Assembly: GCF_949628265.1 (NCBI RefSeq)
Contig: NC_088786.1
Coordinates: 33,005,681-33,069,680, forward strand
Source of the DNA: Cloeon dipterum
Taxonomy: Eukaryota > Arthropoda > Insecta > Ephemeroptera > Baetidae
Direction of reading: 5' to 3'
Length of the DNA: 64,000 nucleotides
Positions 53,490-64,000 of the stretch are shown piece after piece. The position numbers and the translations under genes are program-made. The notes beneath the pieces are model-generated. The model did no database searches and was not told where the DNA came from. It saw only the letters and a list, made by a program, of their open reading frames with translations. The first letter of the stretch is position 1, and the number at the start of each line of letters is the position of its first letter.

Positions 53490-56181
53490 GATGCTGCTGC
53501 TGCTGCACACCGGCCCTCGTACGCTTTCACTGCTCGTCTGCCTGTCTGCGAGTCTCTGCCCGTCTCTGTTTCTGCTTCTGACCCGGGGTCACCTTGCTCA
53601 AGGTCAAAAGCAGGCGCTGGCTGCTGACACCAGTACGGACAACTACCGGTTACCGGTACGATTAGCCGACTGCCAATGACTGGTACCGCCACTTCAAGTC
53701 ACTAAAAAATGGAAAATAATCGGTTAATTCAAATTGATAAACCTTAATTGATACAGATTTAATTTATCTCTGGCGCTTAGTACTTAAGTTTATTGTTCAA
53801 TGAGGGACCAATGAAATATTTAAGCTAAAATGATTCCACTTTAATAAAATGTTAGAAAAATCGGTTTCACATTCTCAAAACAACCGGTTTTTGTGTCTTG
53901 TGCCTGCCACCTAGCGGTGCCGACTCCTGGCAGTCCTGGCCCGCGAATTATCTCGAGCTGGTGATCGGATGGGCTGCAGGAAAGTGGAGCACTGAAAACT
54001 TGAGACACTCTATAGCACGGAGCGAAATGACTGATATAGGATGCAAGAGATAATATAACCTCAAGCACTAGAGAACCGCTGAAATGAGGTTTACCCACTT
54101 CCAGCACAGCATTGCAAATATTTTAGCATAATAAATTAGCTGGATTATAGACCTGTTCATGCTTAGGCGAGGTGAAATCTTTGAGGACGACCTCTCACCA
54201 GTGTTCATCACTATCCAATAAATTACGTAATAAAATTCCTTTTCATTTTGGAAAAGAAGTCCAATGAATTTTGCTAGCTTTTTAAATAAAGGTGATTATT
54301 GCTTGTAAAAAAATTCAGCTTTTAAAATATATTCTAAAATTCTAGTTTTGGGAATTTCTGTACTAAACTCAAATTAGAATTTTATAGCTTTTGGTCCGAA
54401 TTTTCCCTTGCACATTTTTTGTTTTAAATCATTTGCTTGCTATCTTTTATATTTTTGACTTGAATTTTATATTCTTTGATCCAATTTTATCTCAAATTTC
54501 AATATAAACGAATTTCTATTTCTTCACTTAAGTCAGACAGGTTTAATATTCTCAATAATAGCTCCCTTATTTTATGAGAGTGCATAAATATTTAATTTAA
54601 ATTTTATCCTTCACTTTTCAACAGGAAAATGAGGATACGCAAATTCTAATAAGGGGAATGGTAATAAAACGAGAAGATTTATTTGTGTATAAAGCCCATT
54701 TAATCATACTTGTAATTTGCATTTTTCATGTAAGTGATATTAATCTTTTGTCGAAATCTAATACGTATTTAAATCAAAGACAGTAATAGAAGAGTGTAGC
54801 TTACAACTTTGCGTAAGACTTGTGGATTTTTGTCGGGTTGTGAAACGTTACTACACGAGAATAAGAGATAAAAATTGCACTGGTCTACCGCTCATCCTTT
54901 GACTCTACAGGGAGGAGTGCTTTTCCTCGGCTCTGCTCGGCCGGCGACGGGGCCACCCGGCTCCGAAGGGTGGAATGATTTATCAGCCCTCTCGATCGGC
55001 GCGAAGGGGTGGCTCCGCGGACGGCCGCTCCCGAGTGAGAAAAGCGCTTGATTCCTCACAAAATCCACAGCCCCACCCGAAAGTTATAAATCGAGCTTCA
55101 ATTTCAATACAAAGATCAATTTTTGAGATTTCCTCGGGTCATCTCCACAAAAGTGCAACATGTTCGCGTTTTTATATATTTTTTTTGTGACGGGATAAGA
55201 GAGTGCGTAGCCATCTTTTCGATAAATCGGGAGAATTTCTTAAATCCTCTCGGCCTTTGATTTTTTTCTTTGTTCTGTCTACATTTATGTACGTGCAAGC
55301 GACTTACAGAAGGTTTTTTTTAAATCTTTTCCATTACATTCTATTGAGAAAAATCCAAACTGGCGGCCAGAAGAGCACAATTCATTTTTGAGTTATAAGC
55401 TGCTTTTCCCTAGACGCGATTTTGAGAACCAACCACCCTCCTTTCGCTATCGGCTATCGTCTGTGTGTGTGTTTGAGTTTGGTTTGCCTTCTTTTTAATT
55501 TCATTTTCAAGTAGTCTCTCATCTGACAATCGGGAAAAAACTGTCACATCTAGATTATGTATTTACAACAGCGTTCGACCTGCCTTGATTGTTCCAGCCT
55601 ACTGCGTAGGCAACACTTCATCCCCGGAACCGAACAGGAATAAATTAAAATAGGAAGGAAGGAGAGAAGAACAGAACAAGTATTAATAATAATAATAATA
55701 AGTAACAACAACAGCATGGGGGGTTTCAGTGGAGCAAGTCTCGCCGAAAATCACACGCAAAGGCATCTCTAATTCTGCTTTTTCCGTCTTTACAAAAAGA
55801 AACATCGATTTCCTAAAGTACGTGGCACTTGAAAAAAATGAAACTGAACGCGCGGACGGGCCGGGAGCGCCAGGGCAACTGACACGCGGCGGGCTCCGCG
55901 GGGGCCCGAGCTCTGGATGCAGCCTCTCGGAGGCCTCAGTCTAGAACAGGGCGTGTCAGTTGCGCTGGCAGCCGACTGCCGTCCCTCCCTCTCTGCTCGA
56001 GCAATGGAAAAATGATAATCAAGTAAGATTCGTTCTTGGTAGTGAGTGTTGATGTCGCCAACAAAATAAACGAGTCAGCTCTCGGGCTTGCTGTGGGGGC
56101 AAGGTGGACAGACAGACACAGACACCTCGGTTCCCAAAGCTGGCCCCTGTTCAAGCTCACGAAGCTGTTGTTGTTGCGCTT
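53490..56181. other. Intergenic, GlyP promoter side and reticulon 3' UTR
   Basis: The left end (to about 53.7 kb) is the GC-rich 5' side of glycogen phosphorylase. A GC-rich island at about 54.90-55.08 kb has no recognisable gene. An (AAT)n tract lies at about 55684-55701. The right end should be the reticulon 3' UTR; an ATTAAA on - near 55494-55499 is a candidate signal. No gene is supported. Confidence 0.45.
55684..55701 (+). repeat. Short (AAT)n microsatellite
   Basis: About six AAT/TAA units followed by AGTAACAACAACAG, in the likely 3' UTR or flank of reticulon. Confidence 0.6.
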
Positions 56182-59100
56182 TTACTGCTCTTTGTCCTTC
56201 TTTCCCAGTGGGATGGCCGCCTTAACCCTGGAAGAGAAAAATAAAACAGCTCTTATTAAGTTATGCTCTCGCAAAATGCTGAAAAATCATCACAGATAAA
56301 TGGATTGTGAACAAGCAATAAGGCTTTTTAATTTCATTGCTGTTTTCGTAATAGGCTCTTGCGATCAAGATATAATAAAGCCGATTGAAAACTTTTTCAC
56401 CACCGAATTTCTTATCTAATTTGTTTAACACTTTTATTGGCTGATAAATATTTAAGTCAACAACACCTTATTGATGCCACAAATTACAATCTATTAAAAT
56501 TGTGAAATTCAGGAAAATAAACTTACTTATTTGAGACTTCGGCCATTTTGCTCCTGGCAATATCAAGGTATTGGTCGATTTGGGCCTGGTTGTTTTCGTA
56601 CACCTTCGGCAGGGTGAAGGCTCCAATGAATCCTGTGGAAAATCCGAGAGTCAGACTAGGTCCATAGGCGCAGTCGAAAAGAACACTTACCCAAGATGAT
56701 GAGAGTCATGCCGTTGAACCAGGCACCAACGTAGGTGAGGACCCACAGGAGGACCCCAAATTTAATCGAATCGACAAGGTCTTCGACGAGGAAGAGCCGG
56801 CGCAGCTCGGTGACGGTGCAGTTGATGTGGCTCACAGCCACACTGGCGACCTCCTGAACCTTCTCCTCAGTCAGGGTGATGTCTGTCTCCAGCAGAGCCC
56901 TGCAAAAATAGGGAAAAGAGAATTTAGCAAAATGATCTTTAATGACAGACATTTTTAATTACAAAAAGGAGCGTGTGGATGGATTGGCTAATCAAGTTTC
57001 TGTGCTTGACAGCTTCATCATCAGCTTTTAAGCTGCAAATAAAAATCAATCGTAGCCGCATAGCTGCGGCACGATGCAGCTTTACTGCCTTCGCTGGGTG
57101 TCTGGAAACGATTGACTGCATTCTAATGAGCAGTGCGGTCTAAAATAAAAGCAAACAGACTCCCTATTCGATTTTCCTACCACATTTTTAAGCCAATTTT
57201 TAAAATCAAGTTCGTGTAAACGATTTTTTTTTAATTTTAAGTACTAAGTAAGCACGTTCAGAAATAAAGAGTGGGGACAGCAAGGTGTAGGCCGCGGTGT
57301 TGATTTCGAGTGGTCAAGCAGGCAGTCGCTACTCGCCACCTCTTGCCGCATCAGCAGATTCAACTCTCGCTGATCGGCTTCTTTCCTCCGGCCTGGCCTA
57401 GCGAGTTGCAATGCAAAGGGGGTGCAGAAGGCGAGCAGTGAGAAGGTTCGCTGCCTTGTTGTCGGTTGGCTGCGATTCAACCTGTTTCGCCAGAGGAGCG
57501 AGTGGGCGCCCCGAAACCGACACTGCGGCAAAGCGAAAATAATGTGCAGACATGTGTTATTACACCGCCCCTGCGCACCCAGTCAAGCCAAAAACAAACA
57601 AATAATATAATGAAGCCGCTGCGCATGCCAACAACATACAAAATTGTAAATTCAACCAGCAATCTCTGTTTGTGGACTTTATTTCGAGACGTGAGCTCAT
57701 GTTAACTGCATGGGGAACTCCCATGCTCGCAGGCAACAAGTAATTAAATGGTCTCCGCAGGTCCAAACAAACTAATTAATTTTACGTTAACAAATTACAG
57801 TTACGACTTAATACAATTACTATGGTGAAAAGATTTTTCATTCCTACTGGATCAATTTTCTGTTTTATTTTTAAAGGCAAAAATTTGAATTTGAAAGTTA
57901 GCGACTGTAAATATTCTAGATCATCTGTAGAAATTTGTACCATGGAAGAAAGCGGGGAGAAACCTGTCGCGACACGTTTCATCTTGGCTGATGCGTATGC
58001 AGCCAACGCATGCCAAGTGGCACTCCAAGAGGTCACAGATCAGCTGACTCGTCAATTTCCCCGAACAAAGGGAGAAAAATTGGGGTGCCATTCCCCAAGT
58101 GCTTTGTTTCGAGTAACCGCAACAGCCGAGGGAATAAATTTAGGGGTTTGGTCGGAATTGTTTTTCAGCACGTAAAACAGTTCTGGGCTGCTGGTTTTGT
58201 TGCGGTTTCGGACCGCCGTACCGACTGGGAACAGTAGAAAAAGCTAACTAAATCGATTGAGCGGATGTTTAAGGACGATCAACGGCAGGAACCGGACACT
58301 TTGGAAAAGGTGTTTCAGGTTCACGCCAGATTTGCAAACTGTACACGTGGTCAGAGTGGCGGAACATATTGTTGGTTGCTGCGCTTTAACGGAATATATA
58401 TTAAGTTACACAATAAGCCAGCAGGGCTCAGGCAGAGCTTTTAATTAGGTGTGGAAACGTAACGATTTCGCTACTTTTTCATCCAATTATTCAAAATATT
58501 AGCGGTTCTTTTAGAAGAGGGGTCGAGGCGTTTAAGCAAAATCTTCTCAAATGTCCTTAGTTATAAAAAAAAATATTCAGGTTCGGGATATCCTGCTTGG
58601 GGCTTGGGAGGGCGGAATTAACCCTGGTTTAAGTAATGATTTGGAACTCACTTGAACGGGTGTCCATCGTCAGTCTTCTGCACGGCCTGCAGGACGCTCT
58701 TGTAGATGCGGAACACGATGGAGCCGCCGAGGGCGATCAGGGAGACGTAGGCGACCACGCTGATCAGGGAGAAGGCCGAGAGCGAGAGCAGCACGAGCAG
58801 CACCCCGCCGAACACAAGGCCAGACTTCTTCGGGTCCCGCCAGTACACCAGCTGGCCGACTGAAACACACGCATAACGTCAAAATCGGGCCGAAACGGCA
58901 CGGAGGGTGGCGCGGAGTCTGCAGACGGGGGCTAGGGCGCCAGCGCGGCTCGGGTCGGGGTCCCAGGGGGCCGCGGAGGGCCCACGACCTGAACCCCGGG
59001 TGACACGCGTCACTTACTGGGGCCGCGCTCCGGCAGGTCGTCGTAATCGGCAGAGTTGCCCGAACGCTTATTGTCTCGTCGACCCATTTTTTTTTCTTTG

Positions 59101-62100
59101 TGTTTGGTTGCGCCTGAACACTAGCGGGAGCACACGGGGTCGGTCGGTGGGATGGCTTCAAGGGCTGCGTAACGGACGGAAAGACGCTCGGGGTGCGTGG
59201 CGCGCGCGGCTGGCAACACACGGCCTAAACAACTGGCTTTTGCTCGACTTCGACTTGCTGTTGCCGTTCGTCCGCTAAGCCCGGTCACGTGACCAACACA
59301 GCCAACGGGCAGGTTTTATATGGGAGGGGACCCAGCAGCAGCAGCAGCACAAGAAGGGTTACTTCTCGTCTCTTGCTATTTTTTTTTTATTTCAAAGTCG
59401 CCACCTGTTGTTGTTTTCAGGGAATATAGGACTGATTTACAATGTTGTTTACAGAGTTTGTCTGTTGTCATTTTCGACTGGTAATCCAGTTCAAGGAAAG
59501 CACGTTAATATTAGTTGCCTGAAGAGAATGACAAAGTTTAAAAAGTTTTGGCTGTGTCCATTTTTAACTGCTTCGTCAAAATCTTCTCTAAAAATGTATG
59601 GCACTGAATTTAAGATTTAATTTTTACCTAATTAAATTTTTGAAAGCACCAATTGCTAGCAATAATTTAATTTTAATACACTTATTCGTGCTTCTAAGTT
59701 AGCATTAATATGATATTTTCAAATTTGCCCTTCTTCCTGAGAATTGCATGTCAAATAATCATCGGCAGATTGTAATTTCTCGCCGTTATGCATGCTACTC
59801 CTCGCGTGCGCAGTAAGTCGTAGCGTTTCGCGGAATAACAACGCAAGGTGCTCAACCTGCGAGTGTTTAGCACGTGATCAAGTGCTGGGGGAGCACCGAA
59901 ATTTTTCCATAATGTGCTGGCGTAAGAGTTGACAAAATATTTGGATTACATTCAAAATGCTAACATAAAAATTATGTTTTTTTTTCGGTAAAATTGATTT
60001 TGGGATCAAAGGGAATCATTTACAGGTGCGAACGGGGAACGCCCTTCAGTCGTAAAAATTGCGAACAATCGATTCGGCCTCAAACCGAGCACAGAGTGGT
60101 GCAGAAGGAAACCGATTCCACGTGCTCATCACTAATTCAAGCAGAAAGAGTCGCAGAGACTTAATTTTTTACTGCTTTTCAACCCAGAAATGAAACGGGC
60201 TGGCGGGGCGTGGATTTTGATGCAATTATCGCCACCGGGTTTTCCTTGCACGCGCTTATCGATTGCTTACGCGCTACCTGCACTTTGTGGAGCTTTCGTG
60301 ACGAATTTATGGCGACAAGAGAAAATTCTTGATAGTGTTGACAACGCAACACGTCGGCAAAACGAATCAAAAAATGTTAATTGCCGGTTACATTTTTTGT
60401 CTGATCCGGTTTGAAATTGAAGTGATAATATAATTTAATTCAAACCAAAACAAAGAAAATGAGCTCTAATTGAGACATAAATATTATTTAATATTGACGG
60501 ACGAGAAAACGGTAATGATTCGTTAAGCACTTTGATCCGTGATTGCGTCTGTGGGTTAATTCACGGATGCCACTAGGAGCAGCGAAGGGAGACGCGACAA
60601 TTAACCCCTGCTCTTTAGCTCATGCACGATTGGCAACTGCGGTACTATTTCACGCCTGGCTGAGCAGATGCACAGTGGCGGCCGCGCGGCTATACATAAA
60701 CACACCTGTCACTAATATTATTGAATCATGTTCGCCAGCTCGCATTATTGCGCCCGGCCGTTAATTGCAACACTTGATTGAGTCAAACGAGCGCTAAGAA
60801 AAAATCGAGCTGTTCTGCCAATGATCTTGAAATATAAATGTGACTCACCGCCACAGACCAAGTTCAATTAGTTCAAGAGGAAAGCGTAAAGAGGTTCCGG
60901 ATTAATTCAAAATAGGAGGATCTGTAGGCATCAGGAGGGTGTTGTTGTTTTGCTTTTAATTATTTTTCTTTTAATCCGAAATGAGCTTTTCGGATAAATA
61001 GTTCTTTAAAGCCCAAAATATTTACTGCATATATACGACGATAGATTCGAATCAATTGTTTTTGGCTACTCTCGCTCGTTATTTGTGTTCGTCGAGTGAC
61101 AAAGCCGCGTCACGAGTCGAAGCAACAGCAATTAAATAGTTAATCATGTGTGCGCAAACGACCTGACTCATCGAGAGAATGAGTACATGCGGAGAGGAGT
61201 GCTTGTCGCGGCTTTAGGCACTTAGGGCAGGCAGGGGGCTTCTTTCTTAAATCGGCCACCAGCTCTGAAATGCACGGCGCACGGGCTTTGGCACATACAC
61301 ACACACGCGGCACCGTGATAAAAAGTCCAACCTAAGCGTGGTGGCCATCGAGAATTCCGACGGACGGCAAATTTTCGGACGAGGGGCTCGAAATAAATCA
61401 AAATTTACGCGCTTCAAGTGCGCCTCGGAAGAGAATCGTGTGTGTTACTGCTGCAGCGACGGCGGCATCAGCAGTAGCCGACTTGGCAGATGAAAGGCTT
61501 GGACAGGCCCGAAATAGACAAAGTTAAAAAGTAGTGGAGAGTGGATGGATCGTTCATATGATAACCGACGCGGCCGACGGCCTCTCGGTGCGGCTTCGGC
61601 CCGCGGCTGGAACGCGCCACCGCCGCAAGAGAACCCTCGTATCAGCTGCTTTCTACCGGTTTGCAGAGTTAGCAAATAATTTAATTCTACTCCCTCTTTC
61701 ATAGCATAAATGAAATAGTAAGACAATGCAGCAAGGTTGAATAAAAGGAAAAATTAATTTTAGAATAAATCCGCACTGAGCAACACATTTTGCACACGAC
61801 GAACTTAATTGCGAAAACCATCAAATATCACACTGCCCGAAATAATTTTCAGAAATCCCGAAGCGCGAGTGCCAAGAACCGAATCCTGAGCGAGGGCCGG
61901 CAGAACTCACAGTCTTCCTTGGTGAAGCTGTTGAGCGTGCTGAGCACTTCCTCCATGACGTTGGACATGGTGCTGGACACGGTGGGACTAGCTGCCGACC
62001 TCACTGGCTGGCTGCGAGGCTCGAAGAGACTCTTCTGCTTGGCACGCGGCCCGCTGCTCCAAAATAGAAAGCCTCTGTCGCTCTCGCGGCCTGCACACGC

Positions 62101-63108
62101 CGACCGGCCCCGACGCCAGCGCCAGAGATCGATGCCAGCGCCCAACGCACGCAGTCGGACACTGTCCGAGATCGGACGCAGACAGTCACCGCGGCAGCAA
62201 GAAAGCCTGGTAGGTAGACAACGTGCGCGGCACGTAGAGATCGAAGAGTGGGAGTTTCTTGCTTTGATTGGAGAACTTGGTCAAAGATTTGATGAGAAGG
62301 ATCAGATGGATAACTGAATTTTGACGATGCAGTGCAAACCGAATCAAAGCAAATCGCACCAACGCCTTCTAGAGATTAAAAATGTATTATGAAGCTTTTT
62401 CTTTAACTGTATTGAGCAATTTTGTTTTTTAAAAATAGGAAGCCTGTCATTTCTGATATCACTGGCACAAAAGCTCGTAATCAGTAGCTGCGGACGGTTT
62501 GGAAATAATGTTGTTTTTGTACGGCTTAAAACTTATTTTCAGTAAAGGCTGCATACGCACTATTACTCTAACATAAAACGATGACACACGGAACTTAACC
62601 CCTTTCATTTCCTTCTCGGTATAAAAAGGCACGCGCACCTTGAAAGAAAATAAAAACTCGCTGTTCAAACTTTTAAGCCTACAGCCTTCAAGACGTCAAC
62701 TTTTTTGCCGATTCAGTCTGCGCTGTCACGACGCGCCATGTGATTCTTTCAGTTACGTACATATTGATTCAGCGGATTAACCTCCATGCCTCATTATTGG
62801 CATTGTTTGAATATCCAAAACCATACGAGATCGCAAATTTTCGGACGACGCAAACGCCCACCGAGCCAAAATAACATAAAATAATGCACCTGTACGCGGT
62901 GCACACAAATTTCGTCGAGTGTGCTAATTTTTCGAGCCGATCCAAAACGAAATGAGCGGCCAAAAACAAACGATTCTACGAAGTCAGGTGCAAATTTCAG
63001 GTCGGCGACCCCCGAGCGCCCCAATGCAGCCCCCAAGGGCCCCGGCACGGGAGCGTGGGCCCGCCGGCCCGATTGGACGGACGTACCTAGCTCCTTCATC
63101 TTGGACAT
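56182..63108 (-). CDS. Rtnl1: Reticulon (ER-shaping protein), three alternative starts
   Basis: Common coding exons on - are 58859-58652, 56899-56691, 56632-56527 and 56227-56182. Three first exons, each ending in phase 1, can join them. 59087-59018 (MGRRDNKRSG...LPERGP) gives 212 aa. 61968-61911 (MSNVMEEVLSTLNSFTKED) gives 208 aa, or more if an upstream in-frame ATG at 62145 is used. 63108-63087 (MSKMKEL) gives 196 aa. The reticulon homology domain has two long hydrophobic hairpins (GLVFGGVLLVLLSLSAFSL and SIKFGVLLWVLTYVGAWFNG) plus the signatures LVYWRDPKKSG, KTDDGHPFK and TLPKVYE. It ends in LGKKDKEQ. Reticulons bend and tubulate the endoplasmic reticulum. The domain is complete; use of each promoter is inferred from splice donors. 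Confidence 0.92.
59018..59087 (-). CDS. Rtnl1: Reticulon alternative first exon A
   Basis: It encodes 23 residues (starting MGRRDNKRSG) plus one base of the junction codon. The donor is A|GTAAGT. It lies nearest the common exons, with a TATAAAA upstream at 59314-59320. Confidence 0.8.
59314..59320 (-). promoter_or_regulatory. TATA-like box for reticulon exon A
   Basis: TATAAAA on - about 230 bp before the exon A start codon. It lies close to GTCACGTGAC (59284-59293), a perfect E-box palindrome that basic helix-loop-helix factors could bind. Confidence 0.4.
61911..61968 (-). CDS. Rtnl1: Reticulon alternative first exon B
   Basis: Starts MSNVMEEVLSTLN and ends ...TKED with donor T|GTGAGT. The frame stays open upstream to an ATG at 62145, giving a basic, Ser/Arg-rich extension that may or may not be used. 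Confidence 0.65.
63087..63108 (-). CDS. Rtnl1: Reticulon alternative first exon C
   Basis: Only 22 nt of coding sequence (MSKMKEL plus one base) with donor G|GTACGT. Joined to the common exon it gives MSKMKELVGQLVYWRD, like the short reticulon isoforms known in insects. Confidence 0.6.
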
Positions 63109-63350
63109 GGGCGCGCGGACACAAGTGGCTACGCAGACCGTTTCGCCGTGGCTCGACTTAAACTGTCACTACTGCTGCTGCGACTAGGTCCTCGGCAGGA
63201 AAACCATCATGGCGGACGCTCGACGCCCCCGGCTGGCCTGCGCAGAAGCAGCCTATTGATCAGTCACGGGGTTCGAGGGTGGCCGACCAGCTGATGCTGG
63301 TGCACTCTGCCCCGCCCTGCACCCCGCGACGGCAATTTCGCTGGCGCCAG

Positions 63351-63393
<43 letters not shown>

Positions 63394-64000
63394 CAAATTT
63401 CCAGACTCCGACCCAAACACTCGCGCCGCCTTTCGATCCGCCGCACGCGTATACCTATACCTATACGCCGGGTGCACGACGGTCAGTTGGGAAATCCAGC
63501 AGACGCCCTTTAACCCGCACCGAAATTACCCAAGCGCATGTCGTCTGTTTTCCGGTTAACAAACAACTCATTGGAAAATTTCAATTCGTCACACATTTTC
63601 ATTAATAAACAATTTCAATCGGTTGGGTATAAGACACTAAAATTTAAGTGTCGAATTGAGGGAAATTTTTAGCTGACGCTGTTGGTGCAAACCAATAAAC
63701 TCGCCTGGAGACGGAATAGTTTGCTGACGGCAAGAATAGCGCAATACGACACACGTGCCGCCCGGTCGAATTAATGTCAATTGATGTGCTCTCCTCGTAA
63801 CGATATACCGCAGCAGATGTGCATACTATTTCACATAACTGACTGACCCTTCTAATGGGATTTTGTGAATTTCAAATTGCCACTAATTTCCTCAGAACGA
63901 ACAGCCAAACTCTATTCACAACCAGTAAAAAATATTTCCTACTGCAGTTTAGAGTGGTTCCCCTTTAAAATTTGTTTCGTCGAGTTCACGCAATAATTGT
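63109..64000. other. Upstream of reticulon exon C, no gene seen
   Basis: GC-rich up to about 63.5 kb, as expected of a promoter or 5' leader, and AT-rich beyond. It contains a CT microsatellite. No further gene is supported before the window ends. Confidence 0.5.
63352..63390 (+). repeat. (TC)n microsatellite
   Basis: About 19 uninterrupted TC dinucleotides, some 250 bp upstream of reticulon exon C. On the minus strand it is a GA repeat of the kind bound by GAGA factor at fly promoters. Confidence 0.85.

Noticed and set aside
54900-55080. GC-rich island that might be an RNA gene or a CpG promoter
   Set aside because: No tRNA or rRNA signature, no open frame with splice partners and no flanking first exon was recognised.

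Overview
The window is animal nuclear DNA, very probably from an insect. It holds spliced genes with GT-AG introns (many 50-150 bp), AT-rich intergenic DNA, AATAAA polyadenylation signals and a tandem cluster of odorant-binding proteins (OBPs). Single-copy metazoan genes (UNC-45, glycogen phosphorylase, reticulon) are intact. The small introns and OBP richness would suit a compact-genome insect such as a mayfly, but that is a guess. All exon models were read by hand from splice signals and reading-frame continuity. Every model described as closing has exon lengths that sum to a whole number of codons.

Left part (1-13.7 kb): the 3' part of an ankyrin-repeat/SOCS-box-like gene (+), then a secreted protein (+) with a PGGPLGS-type heptapeptide repeat, whose tiny first exon lies 4.8 kb upstream of the rest.

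Middle-left (13.9-24.6 kb, all on -): a 95-aa secreted cysteine-rich protein, three trypsin-fold serine protease homologues that have each lost catalytic residues, and a class A GPCR that needs a GC-AG intron.

Middle (25.0-40.4 kb): five OBP genes on + (three long with charged tails, two short), with a 2.6-kb near-perfect palindromic element between the fourth and fifth. Facing the cluster on - is the most unusual gene: a chymotrypsin-like protease with an intact catalytic triad, joined through a Thr-rich linker to a complete OBP-type cysteine domain that keeps the OBP exon structure. I know of no described protease-OBP fusion.

Right part (41.1-64 kb): a 61-aa protamine-like protein with an Arg-rich tail (+), unc-45 (+), glycogen phosphorylase (-, tail to tail with unc-45), and reticulon (-) with at least three alternative first exons spread over about 4 kb.

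Functionally, the middle 25 kb looks like a secreted-protein and chemosensory/haemolymph neighbourhood (OBPs, protease homologues, GPCR). The right-hand third is housekeeping and muscle-related genes.
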